From assembly GCF_000471905.2 (NCBI RefSeq), contig NW_006497672.1, forward strand, positions 2,669,676 to 2,733,675: DNA of 64,000 nt. Reading direction: 5' to 3'. Positions 9,515 to 20,445 of the stretch are shown one piece after another. Source of the stretch: Amborella trichopoda. Lineage: Eukaryota; Streptophyta; Magnoliopsida; Amborellales; Amborellaceae. Made by a program: the position numbers and the translations under genes. The first letter of the stretch is position 1. Each line of letters starts with the position of its first letter. Below the pieces are notes generated by a model. It was not told the DNA's origin and searched no databases. It saw only the letters and a program-made list of their open reading frames with translations.

Positions 9515-11142
9515 GGGATAAAACCCCATTTTCCCCTTATTTTTCACTAATGGTAAAAACTTAAGCAAGTTTTCTTTAACCGCGAGGAGAGAGCGCTCGT
9601 TTGAAGTTTCTGGAGGAAGGTGGGACCTCAGGAACAGTCTCTACAGGGGAGGTTCTCTAGCTGGTAGCAAGATTTCGACAAGGGTTTTGCTGAGAAGACC
9701 TTCGATGTCCGTACTTTGCCCAGAATTTGGTGAATTTGTAGAGAGAGTAGCAAGGAAAGGAGGGATTTTCAAGAATCTTTTCGGGAAGCAGAGGAGGCTT
9801 CAGCTATCGTTTTTATTTTGGTAAGAGATGGGAAACACATCAGTGAGTATTTTCGCATGACCTGAGGGATTTTTGGGGGTTTTTAAGGGGTCTCGACAGT
9901 TGTGGAAGTTTTTCGGCACTTTCATGGTGTCCCAGAGATTTTTGAGGACTCGAGGGAAGTCTACAAAATCCTTTTGGTGTGATTCTGGTGAAGTTTGGGC
10001 CAAAATGATAGGCATGAAGGTTTTTCAGTGAGTTTCTGGCCATGTGGGAGCAATTTCGGTGGAAGACGAATGGTCACCAGAGGTGGGCCGTACGGCTGCA
10101 AGAGGTGAACCATCGAGGGGAAAGCATACAGTTGCTGGAGGTGAACCTTCATCCTTGGAAATCGTGTGACCATTAAGGAGGTGCGAAAGCTTAGCTTTGG
10201 AAAAATGAGGAGTCTCGGAAGGCAAACAGTTGTGATAGGGGCGACACTAAAAGGTGTGCAATTGGCACTATGGAAACTATCACTGATGGTTTGAAGTGCT
10301 GACTCAACTAACACTGCCCCTCAAGACAGACAACCGACGCTAAGGGTTAAGAGCACAACCGACGCTGGCCTTTAGAGGACCCAGCCGGCGCTGGCTTCAA
10401 TCAATGCTGATCAGTGAGTGTGGCCTATCACGATGCAAAGACTGATGCTCGCATGTGTAGGTTAGTCACGTGCTGGGTTCACGGCGCTTGGCGATGAGCC
10501 ACATACAATGATGTTCATGGGATGGAAAAAGGTAGCGAAGGATGGGGCGCGGCTTGTGGTACCTGTTGGAAGCCAAATCTTTGAAGACAGCAGTGAGGTC
10601 CACGTTGTTCTGTGGAAGGGCATCCACTATGAACATGGTGTGCTTCTGCTCCTTGCCATGGGAGCCCCTCTTGTATGTTTGATATACACATCGAATGGAT
10701 CCTACGTCGTATGTTTGACATACACGTCAGATGAGGTATCTGGCTCGTATGTTTGACATATATGTCGGATGGATTGAGGCTAACTTCTTGGAGTGGCTCT
10801 CCTTTGTCTTCTGACTTGTAACCATCATCTTACTTGTCAGATGAATTAAAGGTAACTCTCCAAGTGGTTTCTCTTCTTCTACATGAGGAGGTCCTTCCTT
10901 TTATGGGTTTGGTTCTTCCTCATGGGACAGGCATTTGTTTTGGTTTGTAACTGTCCTCTTACTTTTAGATGCAAGAGCAAAAGCACAAGTTTTGGTTTGT
11001 AACTGTCCTCTTATCCTCAGATGCAAGAGACTTGTAACCACCCTAGTAATGGGTTCTTGTAACTTGTAACTCATTTTTACTGCAATATAAAAGAAAAAAG
11101 TTGGCATTTTGTTTGGACTATCTTGCTTGTTTTTGTGTTAAA
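9515..11142 (+). other. antisense leader remnant and spacer, copy C
   Basis: About 1.6 kb without a convincing frame. Bases 9540-10300 resemble the leader after the TATA box in copy A. Bases 10320-10480 have more CGACGCTAAG-type motifs. Near 10670-10770 a unit with GTATGTTTGACATACACGTC is repeated about three times. Bases 10560-11140 match the equivalent stretch of copy B (about 43640-44010). The PMD-type gene found in copy A is not present. Confidence 0.55.
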
Positions 11143-12480
11143 TCACAAATAGTACTTCTTTAAGTATCGCCCAGTTGATAGGGGCATCGCCACTTCTCCC
11201 CCAGGATGTGCTAATATGTAGGCCCCGTTGGGCGAGACCTTTTTGACTATAAAGGGACCTTCCCACTTAGGCTCAAACTTCCCTTTATGCCGGCCATGCA
11301 TAACAATAGGCCTCTTGACGGCTAAGACTAAATCACCACTAGTGAATGAGCGGATCTTGATAGATTTGTCAAAAGTCCTCTTCATTCTTCCTTGGCTGAG
11401 ATCAAGGTTCTCCTGAGCCTTTAGCCTCTTTCCTTCGAGTGCATCCAGTTCTTGATACCGGAGCTTGACTCTCTCATCTTCGGTTATTCCCTGGTGAATA
11501 GCTACTCGCAGGGAAGGGATTTGTATTTCGAGAGGTAAAACTGCTTCACGCCCATAAACCCGAGAATAAGGAGTGGAATCAGTAGCATTTCATATAGTAG
11601 TGAGATAAGCTCACAATGCTTCGGGAAGCTTCTCATGCCATTTCTTCCTTGTGTTTGATACTGACCTTCTTAGAAAATGCATAGAGTCTTATTGAAAGCC
11701 TTAGCTAATCCATTCACTCGAGGGGTGGTATATAGTCGAGTACCTCCTTCGAAACCGAACTGGTTAACTAAGCCATCGATTTGATAACTCCTAAATTGAG
11801 GGCCATTGTCAGATATGATCCGGTCGGGCACTCCGAAGCGGTATATGATATGATGTCGAACATAGAAGTCCACCGCTGTCCCATGAACTTGCTTAAGGGT
11901 GACCACTTCAGCCCACTTAGAGAAATAATTTGTTGCAATTAGGATGAAAACATGGTCCATTGCAAAAGGGGGTCAATGGGCCCTACGATATCCATACCCC
12001 ATTGTGAGAAGGGCCATGACGCAACAGTAGGGTGTAAGGGCTCTGGAGGCTGGTGAACGAGGCTGGAGTGCATTTGGCGTACCTAGCACTTTTTGCGTAC
12101 CTTAAGGAATCGGTGATCATAGAAGGCTAATAGTATCCCAACCTGCATATTCATTCATAGAGCTTAGGACCAGACTGGTGCAACTCACAAATGACTGAGT
12201 GGACTTCTTCTAACACCTTATTTGCCTCTTGGATGTCGACACATCTCGGAAGAATGCCATCAATTGACCGTCTAATGAGAACATCACCTTCGAGGAGGGT
12301 ATACTTGGTGGACATTCTATGTATACTGTTGCATTCGATCTGATCTTCCAGGAGCTTGCCATGTTTTAGGAAACTAGTAATGGGGTCTCTCCAATTTTCG
12401 GCCTGCTCAATTTCTGTGCACATTAGGTCAAAGAATTGTGGTTCTTGACTTTTACCCTTAGCATCTCAACTCTGTGCTAT
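11143..12480 (-). pseudogene. integrase of family 2 copy C, broken
   Basis: This is the C-terminal end of pol, read right to left, in three fragments with stops between them. The first (12151-12423) covers the N-terminal zinc-binding domain. The second (11670-11960) carries the catalytic core with SDNGPQF. In this copy the third catalytic residue reads Lys (NGLAKAFNK) where copy B has Glu (NGLAEALNK). The third (11143-11385) is the C-terminal domain, with FEPKWEGPFIVKKV and a terminal tyrosine-rich tail. Integrase would insert the cDNA into the host genome; this copy cannot be active. No chromodomain is seen, in line with Tat elements. The stop at 11143 marks the end of pol. Confidence 0.85.
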
Positions 12481-12559
12481 TTCTTGTTCGGTTTCGATTA
12501 TTTCTTTGGACGATAGAAGTGCTCCAAATGGATAAGGAGGACACTCGGGGAAGATATTT

Positions 12560-13552
12560 CTCTCATCATCCGCATCGACTTCAGTTCTCAGCTAGATGTG
12601 TCTCCGTTCCCACCCGAACAAGCATGGGTCCTGATGAGGACAACTGAATTATAGTGCCGAGTTTCGCAAGTGCATAAGCCTACAAATTTAGCCTCTTGGG
12701 GATGTGACTTAGGGATACGTCTTCGAATTGGGCCATATACAATTTTGCAGTATCATGATAAGGCTTGAGGGTGTCTTTTCTTACGTCATAATTCCCTTTT
12801 AGCTGTTGGGTAACCAACTCAAAGTTGCTGTAGATCTTGAGCTGCTCCAAGTCGAGATCGAAAGCTATCTCGAGTCTGATTATAAAGGCCTGATATTCTG
12901 CTTCATTATGAGAACTGGCTTGAGTGAGAGAGAAAGAAAGTGGTAGTATTCCTCCTATAGGAGTCAGGAATACTACTCTGGCGCCTCCTCTGTCCAATTG
13001 GAAGGCTCCATCGAAGTATAATTCCCACACAAGAGAAAGGTCGGCACATAATATTTCTTCATCAGGGAGGTCACTTGATAAAGGTGATTCAGCAGGCACA
13101 GGGTGTGCTGTTAGATAGTCTGTCAAGGCTTGGCCCTTGATGGCCTTTTGTGGGGCATATGTGACATCAAACTCCATCAGCAATAATGCCCACTTGGCAA
13201 GGCGTCCCGACAAATATGGGCATGTCATGATAAATTTTACAGGATTAACTTTTGATATAAGTTTTACTTTATGACCAAGTAAGTAATGGCGGAGGTTTTG
13301 TTCTGTGAAGATCAGAGCCAGACACATTTTCTTAATAGGGGGATAGTTCCTCTCGGCTCCTTGCATCCTTCGGCTAAGGTAATATAACGCAGTCTCCTTT
13401 CCCTCTTCATTATTTTGTGCCAACAATGGTCCGAGTGACTCGTTTAGAGAAGTTACGTAAAAAATGAGGGGTTTCCCCAATGGTGTAAAGAGCACTGGAG
13501 GGTTGAGCAAATAATGCTTGATGTCGTCAAGGGCTGCCTAACATGCTTCATC
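12560..13552 (-). pseudogene. dual RNase H region (RT-linked RH and Tat-type aRH), copy C
   Basis: A 276-codon open stretch (12680-13510) covers the RT-linked RNase H, with ERNYPPIKKMCLAL and LRHYLLG, then an extra RNase H starting at YFDGAF. Such a second RNase H downstream of the first is a hallmark of the plant Tat lineage. Of its expected acidic residues, Asp in YFDGA and Glu in NEAEYQ are present. The third reads Asn (IYSNFELV, Asp in copy B). The last is lost: TAG at the NSQAD position is followed by Tyr. The domain would degrade RNA in RNA:DNA hybrids but is inactive here. The interval 12560-12680 continues in a different frame toward integrase. Confidence 0.85.
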
Positions 13553-14550
13553 CTAGATGAATGGGGTATCTTTCATTAACAGATGTGCAAAGGGTTTACA
13601 ACGACTTGAGAGGTTCGAGATGAACCTGCAAATGTATGCCAATTTCCCTTGAAGAGAGCACCGTTCTCGAAGTGTAGTGGGTGATGGCATTTCTTGGATT
13701 CTCTTGATCTTAACCGGCTCAACTTCATGCCCTTGATGTTTGACGATGAACCTCAGGAGTTTTCCTGAGCCAATGCCAAAAGTCCATTTCAACGGGGTTC
13801 ATTTTAACTTGATGAAGACGCTGTCGCTGAAATACTTTTTCAAGGTCCTTCATGTGAGCATCCTTCTCTTTAGATTTTACCACCAAGTCATCTACATAAC
13901 ACTCCACCTCTCGGTGTATCATGCCTTTGAAAATGGTTTTCATTGCTCTCTAATATGTGGCCCCAACAATCTTTAATCCAAAAGGCATTGTTGTGTAAGA
14001 GAAGGACCCTTTTGGAGTTAAGAATGCGGTGGCCTCTTCATCTTCGGGCACCATCCTTATTTGATTATACCCGGAGTATCCATCCATGAAGGAGAAGATC
14101 TGGCAGTGAGCTATATAGTCGATGAGAATCTCGGTGAATGGCAACAGAAAGTCATCTTTAGGACAGGCGGTGTTCAAATAGTGAAAGTCAATACACACTC
14201 TGATTTGGCCATTATTTTTCTTGACTGGAACGACATTTGCTAGCCATTTTGGGTATTTGACTTCAGAAATGAAACTTGCTAGTCTGAGCTTGGTTTTCTT
14301 GGCATCTATCTGCATCTCGAGGTCAGGCCTGAACCTTCTCGACTTCTGTTTGACTGGTTTGATAGTTGGATCGATGCCGAGATGGTGACCTGCTACTTGA
14401 GGGCGTAACCGAGGCATCTCATGATAGTGCCAAGAAAAGACATCTCCGTTTTCTTTCAAGTAGGTGGTGAAATCTTCTTTTTATCCTGGAGACATATTTG
14501 TTGAAATGAAAGTGGGTCTGGGATCCGCTTCATCTCCAAGATTTATTCCT
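13553..14550 (-). pseudogene. reverse transcriptase of family 2 copy C
   Basis: RT is read right to left from the gap edge. The linker PTFISTNMSPG at 14480-14545 leads into SRRFRPDLE, VCIDFHYLN, MDGYSGYNQIRM and TMPFGL (13950-14459). The catalytic CYVDDLVVKS lies in the 13725-13943 fragment, and thumb/connection sequence is in 13553-13792. The YVDD box is intact, but frames shift near 13945 and 13760. The enzyme copies element RNA to DNA in virus-like particles. It lies directly upstream of the RNase H region and is part of one broken pol. Confidence 0.9.
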
Positions 14551-14757
14551 NNNNNNNNNNNNNNNNNNNNNNNNNNNNNNNNNNNNNNNNNNNNNNNNNN
14601 NNNNNNNNNNNNNNNNNNNNNNNNNNNNNNNNNNNNNNNNNNNNNNNNNNNNNNNNNNNNNNNNNNNNNNNNNNNNNNNNNNNNNNNNNNNNNNNNNNNN
14701 NNNNNNNNNNNNNNNNNNNNNNNNNNNNNNNNNNNNNNNNNNNNNNNNNNNNNNNNN
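14551..14757. other. assembly gap of 207 N
   Basis: The run of N interrupts the segment between the gag-pol linker and RT of copy C. Copy B spans the same place with about 40 codons of sequence, so the missing piece is probably small. The true gap length is unknown. Confidence 0.99.
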
Positions 14758-15850
14758 GTTCTTCATCATCGTTCTCAGATATATTTTGATCAACCTCAAG
14801 TGCATAGACCCATGATCCTGTCATTTCTACTTCCGATAGAGGTTTAGAGTGGGTTCTAATTTCTGCACCTTCCTCAAATTGAGTGACGGAAAGGTCAACC
14901 TCAAACGTGGTGAACACGTCAGGTTGGAGAGGCTTGTCATGAATGTTAGAGGGGAATGGAGGTTCAGTGATGATCATGTGAAGAGTGTCTTCGTACGAAC
15001 TATACGGTATTTGTACGGATGCTTGGAGTGTTTGCTTCAAGTAAGTCGATTCTTCATAGATATGTATCATGTGGCAAGCCTCCTGAGAATAGAAGCTTTG
15101 TCCTCTTGATTCTCTCAATCTCTGCTTGAAGTCAGGCTCAAGGGGCCACTGGGGCTTCTTTGGCCTTGACTTCTTACGCTTCTTTGACGAAGGTGGCTCT
15201 GCCTTGGCTTTAGCTGCCAGGGCATCAGTAACTGTTAAGAATCCTGCTACCTGTGTCAGGGTCTTTCTCAATCACTTCTGCTGCGTCCTGCTTATATTGA
15301 ATCCTTCTAATTCCCGATCGATAGCCTTGAAGTCTGGGCACATCAAGGTCATATCTGTAGAAGACATAAGAGAATGCGAAGTAGAAGAAGAAGGTGGAGA
15401 AGGGTTGAAAAGTGGGGGACTTTTAAGGTCATTCCCCTCATCAGACCGATCTGGGTAGCTTTTTACGTCATCACCAAGATTGGAGGGGTGTAGGGGATCT
15501 TTTAGGTCTCTCCCTTGCTCAGATCATTGGGGAATACTTTTAATGTTGTCACCCTCATCGGACATTTGCTGAGTGGGAGATGAGACGAGCGCATCTTCTT
15601 GACAGGACGAAGAAGGAAAAAGGATCGTGCCGGGGATGAAGTCCAGCAAAGTTGGCAATGGAGGAAGGGGCATAAGAAATTCTTGCTCGACTATGGGTTG
15701 AGCTGTCTTATTTCTTCGGCGAGCAGCTCTTGGTGCCCATCTCTTTTTGGTTTTCTAACGTGACGTCTGATTTGTCTCACTGAGTTTGTTATTAGCGTTG
15801 GCTTGGTGAACCTCTTCTTACCTCAAGGACTTGAGTCTGCTTCGGCCATG
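14758..15850 (-). pseudogene. gag-pol linker region of copy C, no protease
   Basis: A long frame (from 15271 down to the gap) begins with a Lys/Arg-rich segment and ends with acidic QNISENDDEE just before the gap. Copy B has the same arrangement (46961-47890). Copy A places an aspartic protease between the equivalent linker and the downstream part of pol. No DGGSA or LLGRPWLH motif is found here, so the protease has been lost or was never in this subfamily. Bases 15280-15850 contain further fragments with Ser/Asp-rich and basic segments and several stops. Confidence 0.6.
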
Positions 15851-17510
15851 GTAGATCATCCATGGCTGGGAAGTTGAGGGTTCGGCAAGGTCTGAGTCAT
15901 TGATGGGAACGTCCTGCCTGGTGAGATCTTCTTGCCCCGATGAGGAGGTGATTTGAGGTCACTTATGGGAAGATTGTAGAATTCTTGATACTCCCACATC
16001 TTCTTTGCGAATATGTCAAGGAAAGCTGTGCATTCTGACAAGTAATGACTTCTTATCTGATGGTATGAACACCAATGATCTTCAGTCCCTTTAACAAGGC
16101 GAAGGTGTTGCTTTGCTTGCTTTGGTGTGATTATGCCTTCCCAAAGCATTATAATGAAGAAGGTGTAGAGAATTCTAGGCACTTCATCCTCTTCTTGGAT
16201 GGTTACAACATGGGAGGCCTCAGCTGTCCCGAAGGCCTTCTTTAAGTCTTTGAGCTTTATCTGACCCTTCTGAATCAGGGCCTCAATGATGTCCTTCAGT
16301 GTGTAGCAGTCATCCGTAGGATGATTAATCCTCCGATGGTAAGCACAATAATTCACTTGATCATCAAGGCTAGATTGCTCGGGGAACTTAATTTCTGGAA
16401 GCTGGATCATATTATGCTCCAATAATAACTGGAACAATGCAAGGACCCATTCCTTCTCGAAGGGATATACCTTATTCCACTACCTGGAGAGATAATCCTT
16501 TTGATCAAAGTTGGCTGGAGGAGGTACCCTATTATACGACGATTGTTGCTTGCCATTCTGGGGTGTTACTGTTGTTGCGGTTTACCCCTTTTGAGAGGTC
16601 CAAAGTTTGGGGGGAAGCCTTCTTTGAATAAGTTACCATGACGGCTGTGCTGATTACCCCTTTCTGTTGGCTGCCCCGTGTGTTATTCTGAGAGCTACCA
16701 TTGCCCCAGCTACTTGCTAAAATTGTTGACAGTTGTCGTGTCTCACCATGATGGCATGACAAAATTTCTATGCAAACTGATTTAGAGATCAACTCTGACA
16801 TGGAGGTCGGATTGGAGGCCTCGACATGTAGAGCGATTTCAAGTAGCATAATCTGCATGCCAGTTTCGACTGCTTCCTTCTCAAACATAGGATTAGGATG
16901 GCGGGAACCTAAGTTTCTCCATCTTGATATGAACTGATCTATAGGCTCATCGGCGTCTTAAGTCAGGGTGAGAAGCTCGATGGTTTGAGCCTCTCTCTCA
17001 ACTTCATAGAAGTGTTGATAGAACGGTTTCTCCATCTCCTCCCATGCGCACTGAGTTTGGAGGAAGTCGAGCATACCATTGAAATGTCGGGCCATCAAGG
17101 GTCTCGATGATCTGAAGAAGAAGAAGTCTCCCATCAGCTGCCATTTCTCGACATGCCGCTTGGAAGAGGGCGATATGCCGGTTTGGGGAGGTGGTTCCAC
17201 TAATTAGAGAAAACTTCCCTTTCTTATAGTCAAAGGGGAACGAGACTTGATAAATATAAGAGGGGAATGATCTTTGATAAGGAGTCACCCCATGTATGCT
17301 TGGAAGTTGTTTGTTCTTTACGCTATGGGCGACCATAGCGTCAACATCAGACTGAGAGATCGGATGAGGGACAAAATTGTCCTGTGAGGTAGATGGAGGA
17401 GGCTGTCGTGGAGGTATAACATCAAAGTGATGGGAATTGACCTCATGGCTAGCCGACTGTCGTGCAGCGTCAATACGATCGATCTTTTCCATCATCGTGC
17501 ACACCATCTC
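15850..17510 (-). pseudogene. gag: gag core with two zinc knuckles, copy C
   Basis: Read right to left, the fragment 17004-17507 holds the capsid-like core: PYQRSFPSYIYQVSFPFDYK, then SPNRHIALFQAACREMAADG and FQWYARLPPNSV, matching Tat gag style. The fragment 16532-16888 contains the LHVEASNPTSMSELISK segment. The fragment 15856-16437 carries two C-x2-H-x4-H-x4-C knuckles, CAYHRRINHPTDDC (16306-16347) and CSYHQIRSHYLSEC (16030-16071). Frames shift at about 16900 and 16500. This CHHC form, rather than CCHC, fits the Tat lineage. The protein would form the particle and bind RNA. Confidence 0.85.
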
Positions 17511-19110
17511 CTCAAACTTTTCATGCGATCCTCCTGCGCGTCACCGTGCTCTCTTACAAGCATTACGCTAACCATTTCTCTAGTGAGGTCAACATTTGTG
17601 GCAGCTGAAGGCTTGTGAGCTTGACAGGTCGTACGTGGTAGGTCAGTCAGTAAGGGATCATCATGCCTTGACTGAACACGACTTTTGTACATAGCTCGTG
17701 TTTGGACCGGTTCTAGACAGAGCCGATTCATGACGATCTTGGGACCGTGGCTGTTGAGTGGTCGAGTGTTCTTCTGCGACAGTAACCATAGCACAGGGCT
17801 CATTGAGCTCTTGTTCAGACTTCATGGTCTGAAGGGGGTAGAAGGGATTCAGGTGAAGAGGGTCGTCAAAATTGGCTGTTTTCACTGCCTTAGTCACCTC
17901 CCTAGTCAAAATTTGTAGACCTCTATCGCGTTTAGCGTAGACGTTTTGATGGACCTCTTGCCAAAATTGCGATTTAGGTCGTGGTTGGTCAACACTTCTT
18001 GCACAGGAGAGAGCTGTCTTTATCAAGTGTGGCAAAGGATGAGGGCCATGAACTTAGGGCGGCCAGAGAGGATGAAGGACTCGATCTTCTGTGAGGTCCA
18101 TACCTCGAGCTCTTTTATGAGATCCAAAGACATGAAAAAAGTATTGGGGTTGGTTCAGGATGGTACCCTTGGCGAAAACCTTCGAGTATCAAGGCTGAAG
18201 GTGCTTGTTCGATGAAGAAGGAGCAAGCAAGAGCAGGGTTGACTCATAAGGAGGCTTGAGTCGAGGACGAGGAGAGGCTTGAGATGGCAACGTGTGTGTG
18301 CCCCTTGAAGAAGGATCTTGGGGAACTTTGGGTTCCACTCGGGCTCGTGCAGGTGAGCTGGTCTTAAGAGGCCAAGAACTACGAGCAGGTGTCAGTAAGA
18401 GAACAGGTGTAGGCTTGTCCCTTACAAGGTGCGCTTGTGTGTACTCGAGTTGGCACAATAATGGCATTGCCCCTAGCAGTGAGAGTCATATGAGTGGTGT
18501 GTGTAGGATCTGGCCTTGGAAGGTTCGATCTTGGACACAGACTCGAGGTAACAGAAGGGTTGGCCCGAAGTGGGTGATCCATGGGCCTTGTGGTGTGTGC
18601 GAGGGGTAGAGACCGTAGGATTTCCACCTTGATGTGTTGAGCCTCTAGGGATAGAGACCAATGGTGTAGGAATGTGGGGGTAGCCTTAGGGCGACCCACA
18701 GAAGTAATGGCAATTTGCTTGCCTTTTGCAGAAAGGGACTGGGCAGCCTTCCAGCATACCTAAGAAACATGATTGGAAAGTGACTTGCCGATGGTTGGGT
18801 GCATGCTGTGTGGGGCAACATAAGTGCCGCCCATGCATGGAGCCTTGGTGGAGTTTCCACCAGAGTGAAGAGATGGGGAGTGAGGGATCTTCAAGTCCCT
18901 CCTCACACCGATCCAGGTTAAGACCTGGGAGCTACACAAGGGTTCTTTGCTCAGGAGGATGGTCGGGAACGAAGTTGAAGGACCTTGTTCCCTAAGGACA
19001 CTCTCGAATAAGGGGATAAGAAAATCCCCGATCCAGATAAATGAGTTAAAGAACCCAGTAGCCATAAGTGAATATGAAAAGTGAATGAAACAGATAAAGA
19101 AAAAACTAGC
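17511..19110 (-). pseudogene. N-terminal gag extension / leader ORF region, copy C
   Basis: Between the primer site and the gag core lie about 1.6 kb of broken frames conserved with copy A (35464-36855) and copy B (52791-53317 plus 57081-57925). A basic segment of the type GKQLVITPVGRRKATP is conserved in all three. A segment reading DPLHLNPFYPL lies closer to gag. Conservation suggests a coding region, either a long N-terminal gag extension or a separate first ORF as in some Tat elements. I do not recognise a domain. Many stops and shifts are present. Confidence 0.55.
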
Positions 19111-19143
19111 CAAACAAGAACGATCCTACTAAAGGGTAGTAAG

Positions 19144-19161
19144 TCCCCAGTGAAGTCACCG
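19144..19161 (-). promoter_or_regulatory. primer binding site, copy C (degenerate)
   Basis: On the minus strand the site reads GGTGACTTCACTGGGGA, a decayed version of TGGCGACTCCACTGGGGA at 57926-57943. It lies three to four bases from the LTR end, as expected for the tRNA that primes minus-strand synthesis. Confidence 0.65.
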
Positions 19162-19164
19162 AGC

Positions 19165-19952
19165 TGGTTAGGTGCCTCGATCTTTCCCTCTGGATCCCTA
19201 GGGGATCGGACGGCTAGCGTCTCGATTTCGAAAAAGACACGGGACGTTTGTGAGATCGCTCTCTCCAGAACCTCATTTGGAAACAGGGGCAGGAGTTACC
19301 ATCCGGTGAGAGAGGAATTTAAAAGGTGGGTTCGGGACTTACTCGGGTTGACTCGTGTGGGCGCCCTCTTAGATCACGAAGAAAGCCCCCCAGTAATGAA
19401 ACTGGTTTAAAATCGCCTCCCTTGGCTCATATTCTTCTTATTTTATATGGCAAAGGTTATGGGACAGGTGGGTCAGGCCTCACCCTTTTCCTCTTTTATG
19501 AACATAAGAGCGCATGCAAATTCAAAAAGAAGAACCAAGCAAGAAGGTTAGGGCAGTGACTAAGCTTGTGGATAATTGACATAACAAGGTGGTGAAACGG
19601 GCTTGGTATCTGAGACCGGCTCACGGGATCACTAATAGACGTTATTGCTGACATTGACTAGCTAGGCACATTGGTCGGTCGGTCTGTCATGGCAGTAAAG
19701 CGGGCCAAGTGAACCTAGTGCAACAACGTTATGGATAGATGATGGAACTTCCATGAGATACTAACCTCAATGCGTTGGTCGAACAAGAGAGTAGCAGAGG
19801 AATTGTTAAAGAGAAGAAGGGGATAAAAAGAAGGAGAGAGAAGAAGGAAGAGAAGATGCAGTCAGCGCTAGACATCCCCTACTGTTTTAGGAGATGGGAG
19901 AGAGAGGAAGCAGTCGGTGCTAGGCTTCACCAACTGTGTCAAATGAGTTAAT
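19165..19952 (-). mobile_element. 5' LTR fragment of copy C
   Basis: On the plus strand the LTR starts TGGTTAGGTGCCTCGATC, i.e. the minus-strand LTR ends GGCACCTAACCA. It matches the first 0.8 kb of the LTRs at 36881 and 57947, including the GAAAGCCCCCCAGTAATG block at 19379 and two CG-rich satellite units (19860-19940). Near 19952 it switches abruptly to family 2 LTR sequence in the opposite orientation. Confidence 0.8.
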
Positions 19953-20054
19953 CCTTTGACACCCATTTTCAGAATTTCTTTGAATTCAATTAAATCTTAA
20001 TTTTTAGCAATTAGGTCTAATTTTGATCAATCCACTCATGTTTGGGCATAATTC

Positions 20055-20062
20055 TATATAAA
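20055..20062 (+). promoter_or_regulatory. TATA box of the inverted LTR
   Basis: TATATAAA within CATAATTCTATATAAACAGG matches the TATA region of the other family 2 LTRs (minus strand at 38991, 51503, 59508; plus strand at 63849). It is followed 100 bases on by the GA-then-CT leader segment. The upstream U3 is largely missing. Confidence 0.65.
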
Positions 20063-20163
20063 CAGGCACTGCCTCATTATAAACAGACCTCTCAGCCTTC
20101 AGTTGATTTTTGGAAGATTCAATAAAAATTTCGATTTCTTGCATGAGCCTGTGAGTACGTCTT

Positions 20164-20396
20164 GGAGAGAGAGAGGAGAGAGAAGAAATGGGTTGGTACC
20201 TTTCAAGTCGATAAATTTCTCTCTCCTCCCCCTCTTTCTCTCCTCTCTCTCTATTCTCTCTCTTCCCTCTTTATTTTCTCTCTCTTCTCTATCTCTCTTC
20301 TCCCTCTTTTTGTCTCTTCTCTCTTCTTCTTCTCTCCCTTCTCTCTCTTTTTCTCTCTCTTCCTCTTCTCTCTTCTTTCTCACTTTCTCTTCATAT

Positions 20397-20440
<44 letters not shown>

Positions 20441-20445
20441 GTCAA
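20164..20445 (+). repeat. GA tract then long CT tract, including (TC)n
   Basis: A GA-rich stretch (20164-20189) is followed after about 30 bases by almost pure pyrimidine to 20445, ending in about 18 perfect TC dinucleotides (20401-20437). In an RNA the GA part could pair with the CT part. The same order is found in the other family 2 LTRs in sense orientation. Long serine/leucine-rich open frames across it are low-complexity artefacts. Confidence 0.85.

Noticed and set aside
13553..14550. Endogenous pararetrovirus (caulimovirus-type) RT
   Set aside because: LTRs, primer sites, an integrase with three acidic motifs and gag knuckles show LTR retrotransposons; no movement or coat protein is seen.
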